33,484 nt of DNA from Bacillota bacterium. GTDB taxonomy: Bacteria > Bacillota > Clostridia > Lachnospirales > CAG-274. Positions within the stretch are counted from its first letter, which is position 1; every line of letters begins with the position of its first letter. Position numbers and translations under genes: made by a program. Of the stretch, positions 1 through 7,900 are shown piece after piece. The notes beneath the pieces are model-generated. The model did no database searches. It saw nothing but the letters and a program-made list of their open reading frames with translations, and had not been told where the DNA came from. The stretch spans positions 1 to 33,484 of the forward strand of contig JAFSVK010000007.1 of NCBI GenBank assembly GCA_017444985.1, read 5' to 3'.

Positions 1-6
1 ACACAT

Positions 7-867
7 TTATGCCTTTAACCCGGATTTAAGCTCAAATTCCGAAACAGACATACCTGCTTGAGTTGCCGCATTACTAACCGAAAGCAATCCTTTCTTTACA
101 AGATCGATCAATGTATCCAAAATGCCCTCGGCTCTACCCTCTTCTCTGCTTTCTTCTTTTAGTGCTGCCAGTACCTTTGTTTCGTCGTATTCGGTAATAC
201 ACATACGTCTCACCTCCGCTTTGTTTGCCAATATAAATTCCTTTACCTGTGATGCTTCGTCCATTTCTTCTATAGCTTGATCTACAGCCATTTCAATATT
301 GTCGGTTATTTTTTGATTATATCTGATCCTTTCTACAAACCAAGCATAATCTGAGAGTGGTTTGCAAATGTTCAAAAGTTCCTTGTTGTGTCCATAATTG
401 ATATTCAACATCAAAACTTTAACTTCAACATCACCCTCACCATTGTAAGCTTCGGATAGCCTAAGTATCTTTCTGTCTGCTGTTTTATCTACTCCGTTGT
501 AAAAACAAACGAACTTAGGTGTAGGTATTTTCTGTAGCTTGTAACTGTAAATGTTAAAATTTGCATTTTCTTCAACATATTTGGAATACACCATTCCGAC
601 ATACTCCAAAAATCTGAGTGGCATATTTGGATTGATGGATGACTGTTGTTCGTAGAGATTAAGAGTATCTCCTATTATAAACGATACATCGTTTTTCATA
701 CCCATGTATATAACATCTTCAATTATCGTAAGCTGAATATCATCTGCATTGGTATAGTGGGAATTATTTACAGCGTTGTATAACTCAAGTGTAAGCTTTT
801 TATTTTCCTCTCTGCCAAATATAGCTCTGAAAAGCCTGTCTTTATGTGCTCTGTTTATTGTTGTCAC
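7..867 (-). CDS. Rpn family PD-(D/E)XK nuclease / putative transposase
   Basis: A 286-residue protein of the Rpn (recombination-promoting nuclease, also labelled PD-(D/E)XK nuclease family transposase) type. The N-terminus carries the family pattern: RAHKDRLFRAIFG near residues 6-18, an Asp in KNDVSF near 60, and YEQQSSINPNMPLR near 73-86, giving the D...ExQ nuclease-core pattern. The C-terminus has the usual charged stretch (EESREEGRAEG) followed by a short helical tail. The start is a GTG; a GGGAT sequence lies just upstream and the frame is closed before it. A good sigma-A promoter lies 45-73 bases upstream. Members are thought to be DNA endonucleases that raise recombination; that role is family knowledge and is not shown here. 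It is transcribed away from the pectate lyase gene. Confidence 0.8.
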   Translation of the reverse strand: MTTINRAHKDRLFRAIFGREENKKLTLELYNAVNNSHYTNADDIQLTIIEDVIYMGMKNDVSFIIGDTLNLYEQQSSINPNMPLRFLEYVGMVYSKYVEENANFNIYSYKLQKIPTPKFVCFYNGVDKTADRKILRLSEAYNGEGDVEVKVLMLNINYGHNKELLNICKPLSDYAWFVERIRYNQKITDNIEMAVDQAIEEMDEASQVKEFILANKAEVRRMCITEYDETKVLAALKEESREEGRAEGILDTLIDLVKKGLLSVSNAATQAGMSVSEFELKSGLKA

Positions 868-911
868 GCTATCCCAACTTTCTTGATAATAAACATTCTT
901 TCGCTGATTAA

Positions 912-940
912 ATTATACAATATTTTACGGCTTCTTTCAA
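912..940 (-). promoter_or_regulatory. Sigma-A promoter of the left Rpn-family gene
   Basis: On the minus strand TTGAAA (935-940) and TATAAT (912-917) are separated by exactly 17 bases, ending about 45 bases before the GTG start. The 868-1191 gap otherwise holds a minus-strand leader, the pectate lyase promoter and its structured leader; 941-1057 shows nothing clear. Confidence 0.7.
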
Positions 941-1057
941 TATATAAAATCTTGATATCCAAACTGCCACTGTATTAAAACTCCACAAAAAAGCCCCTCT
1001 GTTTTTGTTGTATACTCACAAAAATGGCTGTTATCCCACTTTTTTGAGAAAAATATA

Positions 1058-1088
1058 TTGACTGCGACATCGTGTCACACTCTATAAT
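1058..1088 (+). promoter_or_regulatory. Probable sigma-A promoter of the pectate lyase gene
   Basis: TTGACT (1058-1063) and a perfect TATAAT (1083-1088) are separated by 19 bases, two longer than ideal, which may make it dependent on an activator. It would give a leader of about 95 bases before the ATG at 1192, and that leader contains the alternative hairpins listed next. Confidence 0.55.
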
Positions 1089-1105
1089 TCGGGATGTAAA
1101 GGATA

Positions 1106-1161
1106 GGGAACCACCGAATAATTTAGCTCTCGGTACTTCAACCGCATTACTCGGTGTTCCT
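1106..1161 (+). promoter_or_regulatory. Structured leader with mutually exclusive hairpins
   Basis: An imperfect stem pairs 1106-1121 with 1147-1161 (about 13 pairs, one bulge and one mismatch). Inside it CGGT (1131-1134) pairs with ACCG (1141-1144). The same arms can re-pair: ACCGA (1113-1117) with TCGGT (1130-1134), and ACCG (1141-1144) with CGGT (1152-1155). This A-B-A'-B' arrangement is typical of RNA switches. I could not match it to a named riboswitch class. The ribosome binding site AAGGAGG (1179-1185) lies 18 bases beyond it. Confidence 0.5.
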
Positions 1162-1191
1162 CACTGCTATAGTTCAATAAGGAGGACAAAA

Positions 1192-2685
1192 ATGAAGGTA
1201 TTTAAAAAACTAACAGCAGGGATCATCGCAGCCGTTATAGCAGGAAGTACAGCAGTATGTACAGGCTTTGCGGCTACATCAACAAGTTGGAATTTCGGGA
1301 ACACGGGGTTTAACAGCCTGGGCACCATTTCTTCAAATGTGAATGTAAGCAGCTTAGGTTTATATGCAAATTCAAGCAAGACCATGAGTGTTATTTCCGA
1401 CAGCCAAAGCTTAAGCGGTGTAAGTTACAATTACGCTCTTAACTTAGGTGGTGCGGGAGTAGCAAACTCATCTCAAAGATACAGATGTGTACAGGTACCC
1501 GTAACAAAGAACGGCAATAATGTTATAAAAGTCACATTAAGGTCTACGGGTAGTTCAAGCAGAAAGCTTGTTATAGGAAATGCTGGCGGAGGAAAGTTTA
1601 CGGAACTTACGGCAGATACTGCCATAAGTACTCAAAGCTACACATACACGGGAAATAACTCCGTGGTATATCTCTATTCTTCCAACAGTGCCATAAATAT
1701 TTATAAAATACAGGTAGATTCTTATGATTCTTCCGCATCCACCTCAAGCAGTAGCAGTACAAGTACTTCAAGCTCATCCTCTTCTTCTGGCTCTTCCACA
1801 GCAAGCGGAGTTATAACGGTGGACGGTAGCGGAAGTTATTCTACCCTTGCACAAGCCTATGCGGCAGCATCCAACGGCTCTGTAATATCCTTAGGCTCGG
1901 GTACGTTTTACGAAACGGCTACTACCACACTCTATAAAAATGTTACCATAAAGGGTGCGGGTCAGGGCAAAACCACCCTTAACTATTCCAAAATGGCAAC
2001 AGGCGATGCCAACAGGGGTATACAGATGGTAGGAAGCAGTTCCACCATACAGGACCTTGCTATTACACAAGCGGGAGATAACGGTATATATATTAGCGGA
2101 GACAGCAACACCGTTAAAAATGTTACTGTTACAAAATGTCAGGATACGGGCGTTCAAATATCCAACGGCGGTTCCAACAACCTTATCTACAACGTGACCT
2201 CCAATTACAATTACGATGATAAGACAGGAGGAGAAAATGCCGACGGTTTTGCGGTAAAGCTTGAAGCGGGTAGCGGAAATGTGCTTAATTACTGCTATGC
2301 TAACTACAACTCCGATGACGGTTTTGATTTTTACAGAGCGGGCAATGCGGTAAAGGTATACAACAGCCAGGCTAATTACTCGGGAGTAAACAACGGAAAC
2401 GGCAACGGTTTTAAGATAGGCGGAGCTTTTACGGCAGATAATCACTATCTTGAAAATTGCACCGCAACAGGAAACAAGCTTGCAGGTTTCGACCAGAACA
2501 GCAATACGGGAGCTCTTACTCTTATAAACTGCACGGGTACAAGCAACTATATGAACTTCTATCTCTCCATAGCAAGCGGTTACAGCTGCGGACCTCATAC
2601 TCTTAAAAACTGTACTTCCGTATCGGGAACCATGAAAGACACCATAAAGAATGCAAATTGCACAAATTGTTCCTTCAATACCTGA
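1192..2685 (+). CDS. Secreted pectate lyase, polysaccharide lyase family 9
   Basis: A 497-residue exported enzyme predicted to cleave polygalacturonate by calcium-dependent beta-elimination. The ATG at 1192 is chosen because AAGGAGG sits 6 bases upstream and a signal peptide follows (MKVFKK, a hydrophobic core, cleavage near GFAA); an in-frame GTG at 1072 lacks both. Domains in order: signal peptide about 1-27; a beta-rich N-terminal module of about 150 residues that looks like a carbohydrate-binding module; a Ser linker (about 180-205); and a right-handed beta-helix to the C-terminus. The PL9 calcium site is recognisable: D351 (ADGF), D375, D376 and D379 (SDDGFD), with the same 24-1-3 spacing as the family's reference enzyme, and a candidate catalytic base K408 (GFKIGG). 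It is a single-gene unit with its own promoter and terminator. Substrate range is inferred. Confidence 0.88.
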   Translation: MKVFKKLTAGIIAAVIAGSTAVCTGFAATSTSWNFGNTGFNSLGTISSNVNVSSLGLYANSSKTMSVISDSQSLSGVSYNYALNLGGAGVANSSQRYRCVQVPVTKNGNNVIKVTLRSTGSSSRKLVIGNAGGGKFTELTADTAISTQSYTYTGNNSVVYLYSSNSAINIYKIQVDSYDSSASTSSSSSTSTSSSSSSSGSSTASGVITVDGSGSYSTLAQAYAAASNGSVISLGSGTFYETATTTLYKNVTIKGAGQGKTTLNYSKMATGDANRGIQMVGSSSTIQDLAITQAGDNGIYISGDSNTVKNVTVTKCQDTGVQISNGGSNNLIYNVTSNYNYDDKTGGENADGFAVKLEAGSGNVLNYCYANYNSDDGFDFYRAGNAVKVYNSQANYSGVNNGNGNGFKIGGAFTADNHYLENCTATGNKLAGFDQNSNTGALTLINCTGTSNYMNFYLSIASGYSCGPHTLKNCTSVSGTMKDTIKNANCTNCSFNT

Positions 2686-2701
2686 TAATTTACAGGTTCA
2701 T

Positions 2702-2736
2702 AAGCCTATGTTCGAAAGCCGAACATAGGCTTTTTT
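2702..2736 (+). terminator. Rho-independent terminator after the pectate lyase gene
   Basis: A perfect 13-base inverted repeat (2702-2714 with 2720-2732, loop of 5) runs into a T tract. It closes the single-gene transcription unit. Confidence 0.93.
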
Positions 2737-2836
2737 CATAAGTGAAGAAAATAATTTTAACATAGATATTGTATTTATATCTGTTTTGTGGTAAATTAGT
2801 GTTAATATGTTTTTATAACACACTATGGAGGCAAAT

Positions 2837-4627
2837 ATGATAAAAGAAGAATATCTTGAAGTGTATCGTCACTCTCTTGCCCATGTATTGGCTAAGGCTG
2901 TGATGGAAATGTTTGGTAAAGAAAATGTGCAAATAGCCATAGGTCCTCAGATCGACGACGGTTTTTACTATGACTTTCTTTTACCCAGAACACTGACAAA
3001 AGATGATTACAAGACCATTGAAAATAAAATGTCGGAAATACTCAGGAGGAAGGAAGACTTCGTAAGAAAAGAAGTTTCAAAGCAGGAAGCTCTTGAGATA
3101 TTTAAGGATCAGAAGTTTAAAGTTGAGCTTATAAACGATCTTCCCGACGATGAGACCATAACCACCTACAACACAGGCGATGATTTCTTGGATCTTTGCA
3201 GAGGCCCTCACGTGCCTAACTCTCAGGAACTCTTAAGTGCATCCTTTAAAGTTAAGAGTGTTTCCGGAGCCTATTGGAGAGGCGACGAGCACAGAGATAT
3301 GATGCAGAGAGTATATGTATACGCTTTCCCCGATAAACAGCAGCTTAAAGACCACCTTGCTCTTGTAAAAGAGGCTATGGAAAGAGATCATAAGACATTA
3401 GGTCCTCAACTTGATCTTTTTATGTTTGACAAGACAGCTCCCGGTATGCCCTATTGGCTTCCCAGAGGTTGGAAACTTTTCAATGCCCTTTTGGATTATT
3501 GGAGAGATATACACGAGGATAAGGGTTATGAGGAGATAGCGGCTCCCATAGTAAACAGCACGCTCCTTTGGAAAACAAGCGGACATTGGGCTCACTACAG
3601 AGACAATATGTTCCTTATACACAACAACGACCCTCAGGAGGGGGAAGAGGGCGACGATGTATTTAAGTTTGCCATAAAGCCCATGAACTGCCCTAACGCC
3701 ATGACGGTATACAAGAGAAAGCTCCACTCCTACAAGGAACTTCCCATAAGATACAATGAAACGGACTGTGTACACAGAATGGAAAAATCCGGTCAGCTTA
3801 ACGGACTTTTCAGAGTACAGCTTTTCAGACAGGATGATTGTCACCTCTTCGTAACACCCGAGCAGATAGGTAGCGAGATCAAGAATATCATGGATATCGT
3901 AAACCAAATTTACGGTGATTTCGGCTTATCTTACAAGGCAGAGCTTTCCACAAGACCCGAGGATTTCATGGGAGATATAGAGGTTTGGAACGAAGCGGAG
4001 AAGAACTTAAAAGAAGTGCTTGGAAACCTTTTTGGTGAAGGAAACTATGAGATAAACGAGGGTGACGGTGCTTTCTACGGCCCTAAGATCGACCTTCAAA
4101 TGAAGGATTGTCTCGGCAGACAATGGCAGTTGGGTACCATACAGCTTGACTTCCAACTTCCCAAAAACTTCGGACTTAAGTATGTGGCACATGACGGCTC
4201 TCAGCAACAGCCCGTAGTTCTTCACAGAGCTATATTCGGCTCCTTCGAAAGATTTATAGGTATCATCACAGAGCATTTCAAGGGTGCCTTTCCTTTCTGG
4301 CTCTCACCTTATCAGGTAGGTATAGTGCCTATAAAAGAAGAGCATAACCGGTATGCCAAGGAAGTGGAAAAACTTCTTAAGTCTGCGGGTATAAGGGTAG
4401 AAGCGGACTACAGCGAAGAAAATATGAACAAGAAAATAAAGCTGTTCAAAAACTACAAAGACCCTTATATCATCGTTTTAGGTGATAAGGAAATGAACGA
4501 CAGAACGGTTTCCATAAATTTCAGAGGCTCCAACAGCCAGTTAAAGGATGTTCCTTTGGATAAATTTGTGGAAATGTGCAAGAAAATGAATGAAAGTCAC
4601 AGTATAGAACTTATAACAGAAATATGA
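2837..4627 (+). CDS. thrS: Threonyl-tRNA synthetase lacking the N-terminal TGS domain
   Basis: A class II aminoacyl-tRNA synthetase (596 residues) that charges tRNA-Thr. The ATG at 2837 is preferred over the in-frame ATG at 2825 because GGAGG (2827-2831) is then 5 bases upstream. The protein begins directly at the editing domain, with HxxxH (H12, H16) and CxxxH (C121, H125). The roughly 60-residue TGS domain of standard bacterial ThrRS is absent, which explains a length below the usual 640 or so. The catalytic core shows the three zinc ligands (Cys in MNCPNA, His in DDCHLF, His in VLHRAIFGS), motif 2 HRME and a C-terminal anticodon-binding domain (QVGIVPIKEEH). Several core signatures differ from the common form (MNCPNA for MNCPGH, NGLFRVQLF for HGLMRVRGF), pointing to a divergent subgroup. 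No T-box leader fits in the 90 bases upstream. Confidence 0.94.
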   Translation: MIKEEYLEVYRHSLAHVLAKAVMEMFGKENVQIAIGPQIDDGFYYDFLLPRTLTKDDYKTIENKMSEILRRKEDFVRKEVSKQEALEIFKDQKFKVELINDLPDDETITTYNTGDDFLDLCRGPHVPNSQELLSASFKVKSVSGAYWRGDEHRDMMQRVYVYAFPDKQQLKDHLALVKEAMERDHKTLGPQLDLFMFDKTAPGMPYWLPRGWKLFNALLDYWRDIHEDKGYEEIAAPIVNSTLLWKTSGHWAHYRDNMFLIHNNDPQEGEEGDDVFKFAIKPMNCPNAMTVYKRKLHSYKELPIRYNETDCVHRMEKSGQLNGLFRVQLFRQDDCHLFVTPEQIGSEIKNIMDIVNQIYGDFGLSYKAELSTRPEDFMGDIEVWNEAEKNLKEVLGNLFGEGNYEINEGDGAFYGPKIDLQMKDCLGRQWQLGTIQLDFQLPKNFGLKYVAHDGSQQQPVVLHRAIFGSFERFIGIITEHFKGAFPFWLSPYQVGIVPIKEEHNRYAKEVEKLLKSAGIRVEADYSEENMNKKIKLFKNYKDPYIIVLGDKEMNDRTVSINFRGSNSQLKDVPLDKFVEMCKKMNESHSIELITEI

Positions 4628-4635
4628 CAACCACG

Positions 4636-4661
4636 GAGGCGATGTTTATCGCCTCTTTTTT
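4636..4661 (+). terminator. Rho-independent terminator after thrS
   Basis: GAGGCGAT (4636-4643) pairs with ATCGCCTC (4648-4655) across a 4-base loop and is followed by six T. It sits 8 bases after the stop codon. Confidence 0.93.
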
Positions 4662-4728
4662 GTACTTTTTGTATATATTGCCCTTTTGAAAATACATAAT
4701 TTTACCTATTTTCCCGATTTTAGCCCCC

Positions 4729-4757
4729 TTTACTTTTTTTATGATTTGTTGTATACT
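4729..4757 (+). promoter_or_regulatory. Sigma-A promoter of the DUF5711-like gene
   Basis: TTTACT (4729-4734) and TATACT (4752-4757) are 17 bases apart, 35 bases before the ATG at 4792. It may drive the whole compact run of genes that follows, since no clear terminator is seen until 14617. Confidence 0.6.
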
Positions 4758-4791
4758 GTTAAGATAAGTGTAGTATTCAATGAGGTAATAT

Positions 4792-6267
4792 ATGGCATCA
4801 AAGGATAAATATAATGCAAACTCGGCGGTACCGCCGACAAAAGGGGAAGAAAAACCTCTCCCTCAAGGGGAGAAAGCTCAAGAGACTGCCGAGGAAAAGG
4901 TGGTAGAGCTTGAAAAAAAGTCGGATAAGAAAACAAAAAAACAAAGAAAAAAAATATACGGCGTATACAATGTGGCAATTGTTGTAATAGGTGCTCTTGG
5001 TCTTATATTCATATTATTTGCCTTAGGCAAGATATTTGATATAGCAGGGGATAATGCCACATTTTCAAGACAGTACAGTCTTTCGGCAAGAACGGACTTT
5101 ACCGTAGTGGGAAGAAATGTTATGTTTTGTACCAAAGACGGTGTTACCCTCCTTTCAAAAAACGGGGAAGTGTCTTGGACGGATACATTTTCATTTACCG
5201 CACCCGTAATTATAAACGACGGCAGTTATACGGCGGTAGCCGATGATAAGGGCAGACAGCTAAATGTATACAATACCAACGGAAGATTGTATTCCGTAAC
5301 TACGGAGGGAAGTATACTCTACTTCGCCGTTAATCCCATGGGCTACAGCCTTGTGATATATCAAGGCAATAACGGCAGTGATTATGTTGTGGATGTTTTC
5401 TCCTCTGCGGGGGAGATAATGTCTAAGGGTAATTTTGCCTATGAAGACGGTATTCCCGTTTGTGCCGATATTTCCAATGACGGGAAATTTTATGCGGTAG
5501 GCTTTATAAATATAAACGACCTTACTTTGAAAAGTGCGGTATCATTCTACTATACCAATAAGTCCTCGGAATCCTCCAACAGTGACGGTATGTTCAGTGC
5601 CTTAAGCTTAGACGATGTCTTTATAGGTCAGCTGGTATTTATGCCCGACAGCAGTTGTACCATACTTACGGATAAGTTTATGTCCAATATAGGCGGTGGA
5701 AACAGTAAGACTTATGTACAGAACTGGAAGATGGAATTTACAAACAAGGTAACGGCGGCAGGCATTGTGGACAGACAGTATATAGCCCTTGCCTACGGAG
5801 ATACCTTTGCGGTAAATAACAGCGAAAACGCAAGCCTTAAAAACACCTTGCATTGGTACAACTACAGAAGCGGCAAAGAAACGGGAAGCGTGAGCTTGCC
5901 CGAAACGGCTGATACCCTCTACGTAGGTGCGGGAGCTACCATAGCCTCCTGCGGAAATATGTACTGTGCCTATGATGTGAGAGGAAAGAGCCTGTGGAAG
6001 TACAGCCCCCTTCAAACCATAAAGAAGATGGCTTTTTATCTTCAATCGAACAAGGTACTTATAGCTACAGCAACAAGTCTGGATCTTTACAGACTTCAAA
6101 CAGACGGCACACTTTATTCTTCCACCTACGGCAAAAATAACAACGGTGCACAGGAAGAGGTCATAGAGGGTGAGTCGGTAGCAGAGCAAGTTTCCGAAAC
6201 GGAACAACCCTCGGAAACAGCGGCGGAAGAAACGGTGGCGGAACAGGAAAGCACAGGGGAAGAGTAA
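4792..6267 (+). CDS. DUF5711-like single-pass membrane protein with propeller-like outer domain
   Basis: A 491-residue protein of unknown function. The start has GAGG 7 bases upstream. Layout: a charged cytoplasmic tail of about 60 residues, one membrane segment (about 62-84, VAIVVIGALGLIFILFAL), then about 370 outer residues with repeated short beta-strand patterns (for example TAVADDKGRQLNVYN, CAYDVRGKSLWKY) like a WD/PQQ-type beta-propeller, and an acidic Glu/Thr-rich C-terminal tail. This matches the DUF5711 architecture as I recall it. It starts the long plus-strand gene run and is followed after one base by the YigZ gene. The N-terminal tail contains a Pro/Gly-rich piece whose DNA resembles an intergenic repeat (see findings). 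Function is not known. Confidence 0.65.
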   Translation: MASKDKYNANSAVPPTKGEEKPLPQGEKAQETAEEKVVELEKKSDKKTKKQRKKIYGVYNVAIVVIGALGLIFILFALGKIFDIAGDNATFSRQYSLSARTDFTVVGRNVMFCTKDGVTLLSKNGEVSWTDTFSFTAPVIINDGSYTAVADDKGRQLNVYNTNGRLYSVTTEGSILYFAVNPMGYSLVIYQGNNGSDYVVDVFSSAGEIMSKGNFAYEDGIPVCADISNDGKFYAVGFININDLTLKSAVSFYYTNKSSESSNSDGMFSALSLDDVFIGQLVFMPDSSCTILTDKFMSNIGGGNSKTYVQNWKMEFTNKVTAAGIVDRQYIALAYGDTFAVNNSENASLKNTLHWYNYRSGKETGSVSLPETADTLYVGAGATIASCGNMYCAYDVRGKSLWKYSPLQTIKKMAFYLQSNKVLIATATSLDLYRLQTDGTLYSSTYGKNNNGAQEEVIEGESVAEQVSETEQPSETAAEETVAEQESTGEE

Positions 6268-6268
6268 T

Positions 6269-6907
6269 ATGACCCAGAATACGGATTATATCAGCGTCGG
6301 AAAGATCGCCACAGCGGAATATATTGAAAAAAAGTCCAGATTTATAGCTACGGTATATCCCATAAACTCCGAAGAAGAGGCATTTTCTTTGATAAATGCC
6401 GAAAAGAAAAAATATTGGGATGCCAGACATACCTGTTATGCCTTTAGATTAAAAGCTGCGGTTCCTTATGAAAAATACGGAGACGACGGAGAACCCTCGG
6501 GTACTGCGGGACTTCCTATTTTGGATGTTTTAAAGGGCAGAGAGGTGCTTAACTGTCTGATAACAGTTACAAGATATTTCGGCGGTGTGCTTTTGGGCAC
6601 GGGAGGTTTGGTGAGAGCCTATTCCACAAGTGCAAAGCAAGCTCTTGAAAACGGAGGGCTTGTGAAGAAACTGCTCTACAGAGAAAGCCGTATAGCTATA
6701 GATTACAGCCTTTTGGGTAAGATAGAACATACCATAGAAAAAAAGGGATACATACAAGGGGAAAAGGTTTTTACCGATAAGGTGGGATTATCCGTATTTA
6801 CTCCCGAAGAAGAGGCGGAAAGTTTTGCCTTGGAAATGGAAAATATTACAAACGGTGCCCTTAAGGCGGAAAAAGGCGATATAAAATACATTGAGGTGCC
6901 TCTATGA
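6269..6907 (+). CDS. yigZ: YigZ/IMPACT family protein (UPF0029)
   Basis: A 212-residue member of the YigZ/IMPACT family. The signature is clear: EKKSRFIA near residue 20, DARHTCYAFRL near 50-60, GDDGEPSGTAGLPIL near 75-89, and TRYFGGVLLGTGGLVRAYS near 103-121. Length is normal for the bacterial family. The eukaryotic relative regulates GCN2 kinase; the bacterial role is unclear, with ribosome-linked functions proposed. The gene starts one base after the preceding stop and its own stop overlaps the start of mscS by 4 bases (ATGA), so it is very likely translated from a shared mRNA. Confidence 0.9.
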   Translation: MTQNTDYISVGKIATAEYIEKKSRFIATVYPINSEEEAFSLINAEKKKYWDARHTCYAFRLKAAVPYEKYGDDGEPSGTAGLPILDVLKGREVLNCLITVTRYFGGVLLGTGGLVRAYSTSAKQALENGGLVKKLLYRESRIAIDYSLLGKIEHTIEKKGYIQGEKVFTDKVGLSVFTPEEEAESFALEMENITNGALKAEKGDIKYIEVPL

Positions 6908-7767
6908 AAGTGGAGACGGTACTTGCGTACAGCATAAAAATATTTATATCTTTTGTAATACTCTTAGTAGCGTATTTTGTCATAAAGTTTGTGGCTATGG
7001 CGGTGAGAAGGGGGTTATCTTCCAATAAAAATCCCTATTCGAACTCAAAGACCTTAGCTACTGTATCCTCATCTCTCATAAAATATATACTCTATTTTGC
7101 AACGGGATGTATAATACTTTCTTATTGGGGAGTAAATGTTACAAGCCTTGTAGCTATAGGCGGAGTGGCATCCCTTTCTTTGGGTATAGGAGCGCAAGAC
7201 CTTATAAAAGATATGCTTACGGGGTTCTTTATACTTACCGAAAACCAGTTTGCGGTAGGGGATATTATAAAAATAGACTCATTTTCAGGTAAAGTGGAGT
7301 CCATAGGTTTAAGAACAACGGTAATAAGAAGCATGGAAGGGGATGTGCATATTATTCCCAACGGTACCATAAAAGCCGTTACCAATATGAGTAAAAGCTT
7401 TAACAATGCCGTAGTGGATATAGGTATAGCCTACGAGGAGGATATAGACCTTGTAATAGAAGTGCTGGAAGATGAACTTAGTAAAATATACAAAGAGGGT
7501 AAGGTAAAGGGTATAGAGGAAGAGCCGAAGGTACTGGGTGTTGAGGAGCTGGGAGACAGCCAAGTGACCTTAAGGATAATGACGAAATGTACCGTAGGCG
7601 AAAATTGGCAGGTACAAAGAGAGTTAAAAAGACTTATAAAGAAAAGACTTGACCGAGAAAATATAGAAATACCCTTCCCACAAAGGACTGTGAGTTTTAA
7701 AAATGAGTATGAATATAAACATAGGCGACATACTGACCATGAAGAAGTTGCACCCCTGCGGCAGTAA
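6904..7767 (+). CDS. mscS: Small-conductance mechanosensitive channel, MscS family
   Basis: A 287-residue inner-membrane channel that releases solutes on hypo-osmotic shock. Three hydrophobic segments lie within about residues 5-105. The pore helix region LVAIGGVASLSLGIGAQD shows the Ala/Gly packing typical of TM3, followed by the middle beta domain (NQFAVGDIIKI, VHIIPNGTI) and an alpha/beta domain ending IEIPFPQRTV. MscS proteins usually end close to this last motif. Here about 20 extra residues follow (EYEYKHRRHTDHEEVAPLRQ), encoded by DNA that is also the start of the DUF951 gene in another frame, as if the original stop had been lost. The gene overlaps yigZ by 4 bases. Confidence 0.9.
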   Translation: MKVETVLAYSIKIFISFVILLVAYFVIKFVAMAVRRGLSSNKNPYSNSKTLATVSSSLIKYILYFATGCIILSYWGVNVTSLVAIGGVASLSLGIGAQDLIKDMLTGFFILTENQFAVGDIIKIDSFSGKVESIGLRTTVIRSMEGDVHIIPNGTIKAVTNMSKSFNNAVVDIGIAYEEDIDLVIEVLEDELSKIYKEGKVKGIEEEPKVLGVEELGDSQVTLRIMTKCTVGENWQVQRELKRLIKKRLDRENIEIPFPQRTVSFKNEYEYKHRRHTDHEEVAPLRQ

Positions 7768-7900
7768 AGACTGGGAAGTACTCAGGATAGGAGCGGATTT
7801 CAGGTTAAAGTGCGTAGGTTGCGGCAGACTTGTGATGTTGCCTCGCATAAAGGCGGAAAAAGCCACTAAAAAAATAAACGGTGAAAAGCCATGCTTATAA
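7703..7900 (+). CDS. DUF951 family small protein with CxxC motif
   Basis: A 65-residue protein matching DUF951: IGDILTMKKLHPCGSKDWEVLRIGADF..LKCVGCGR.VMLPR. Conserved Cys and the CVGC pair suggest a small zinc-ribbon-like fold, and members are proposed to bind nucleic acid; the function is unproven. A neighbouring mscS gene is a frequent context in Bacillota, as I recall. It overlaps mscS by 65 bases and recX by 10 bases, so it is probably translationally coupled. No strong ribosome binding site precedes the ATG at 7703; an alternative ATG is at 7709. Confidence 0.85.
   Translation: MSMNINIGDILTMKKLHPCGSKDWEVLRIGADFRLKCVGCGRLVMLPRIKAEKATKKINGEKPCL

Noticed and set aside
1072-1191. N-terminal extension of the pectate lyase from GTG 1072
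   Set aside because: It has no ribosome binding site, would hide the signal peptide, and overlaps the promoter -10 box and the structured leader.
1891-2598. Long minus-strand open frame opposite the pectate lyase gene
   Set aside because: It is a shadow of the strongly recognised beta-helix coding region and has no start signals.
2737-2836. T-box riboswitch before thrS
   Set aside because: The gap between the upstream terminator and thrS is about 90 bases and holds no T-box sequence or terminator/antiterminator pair.
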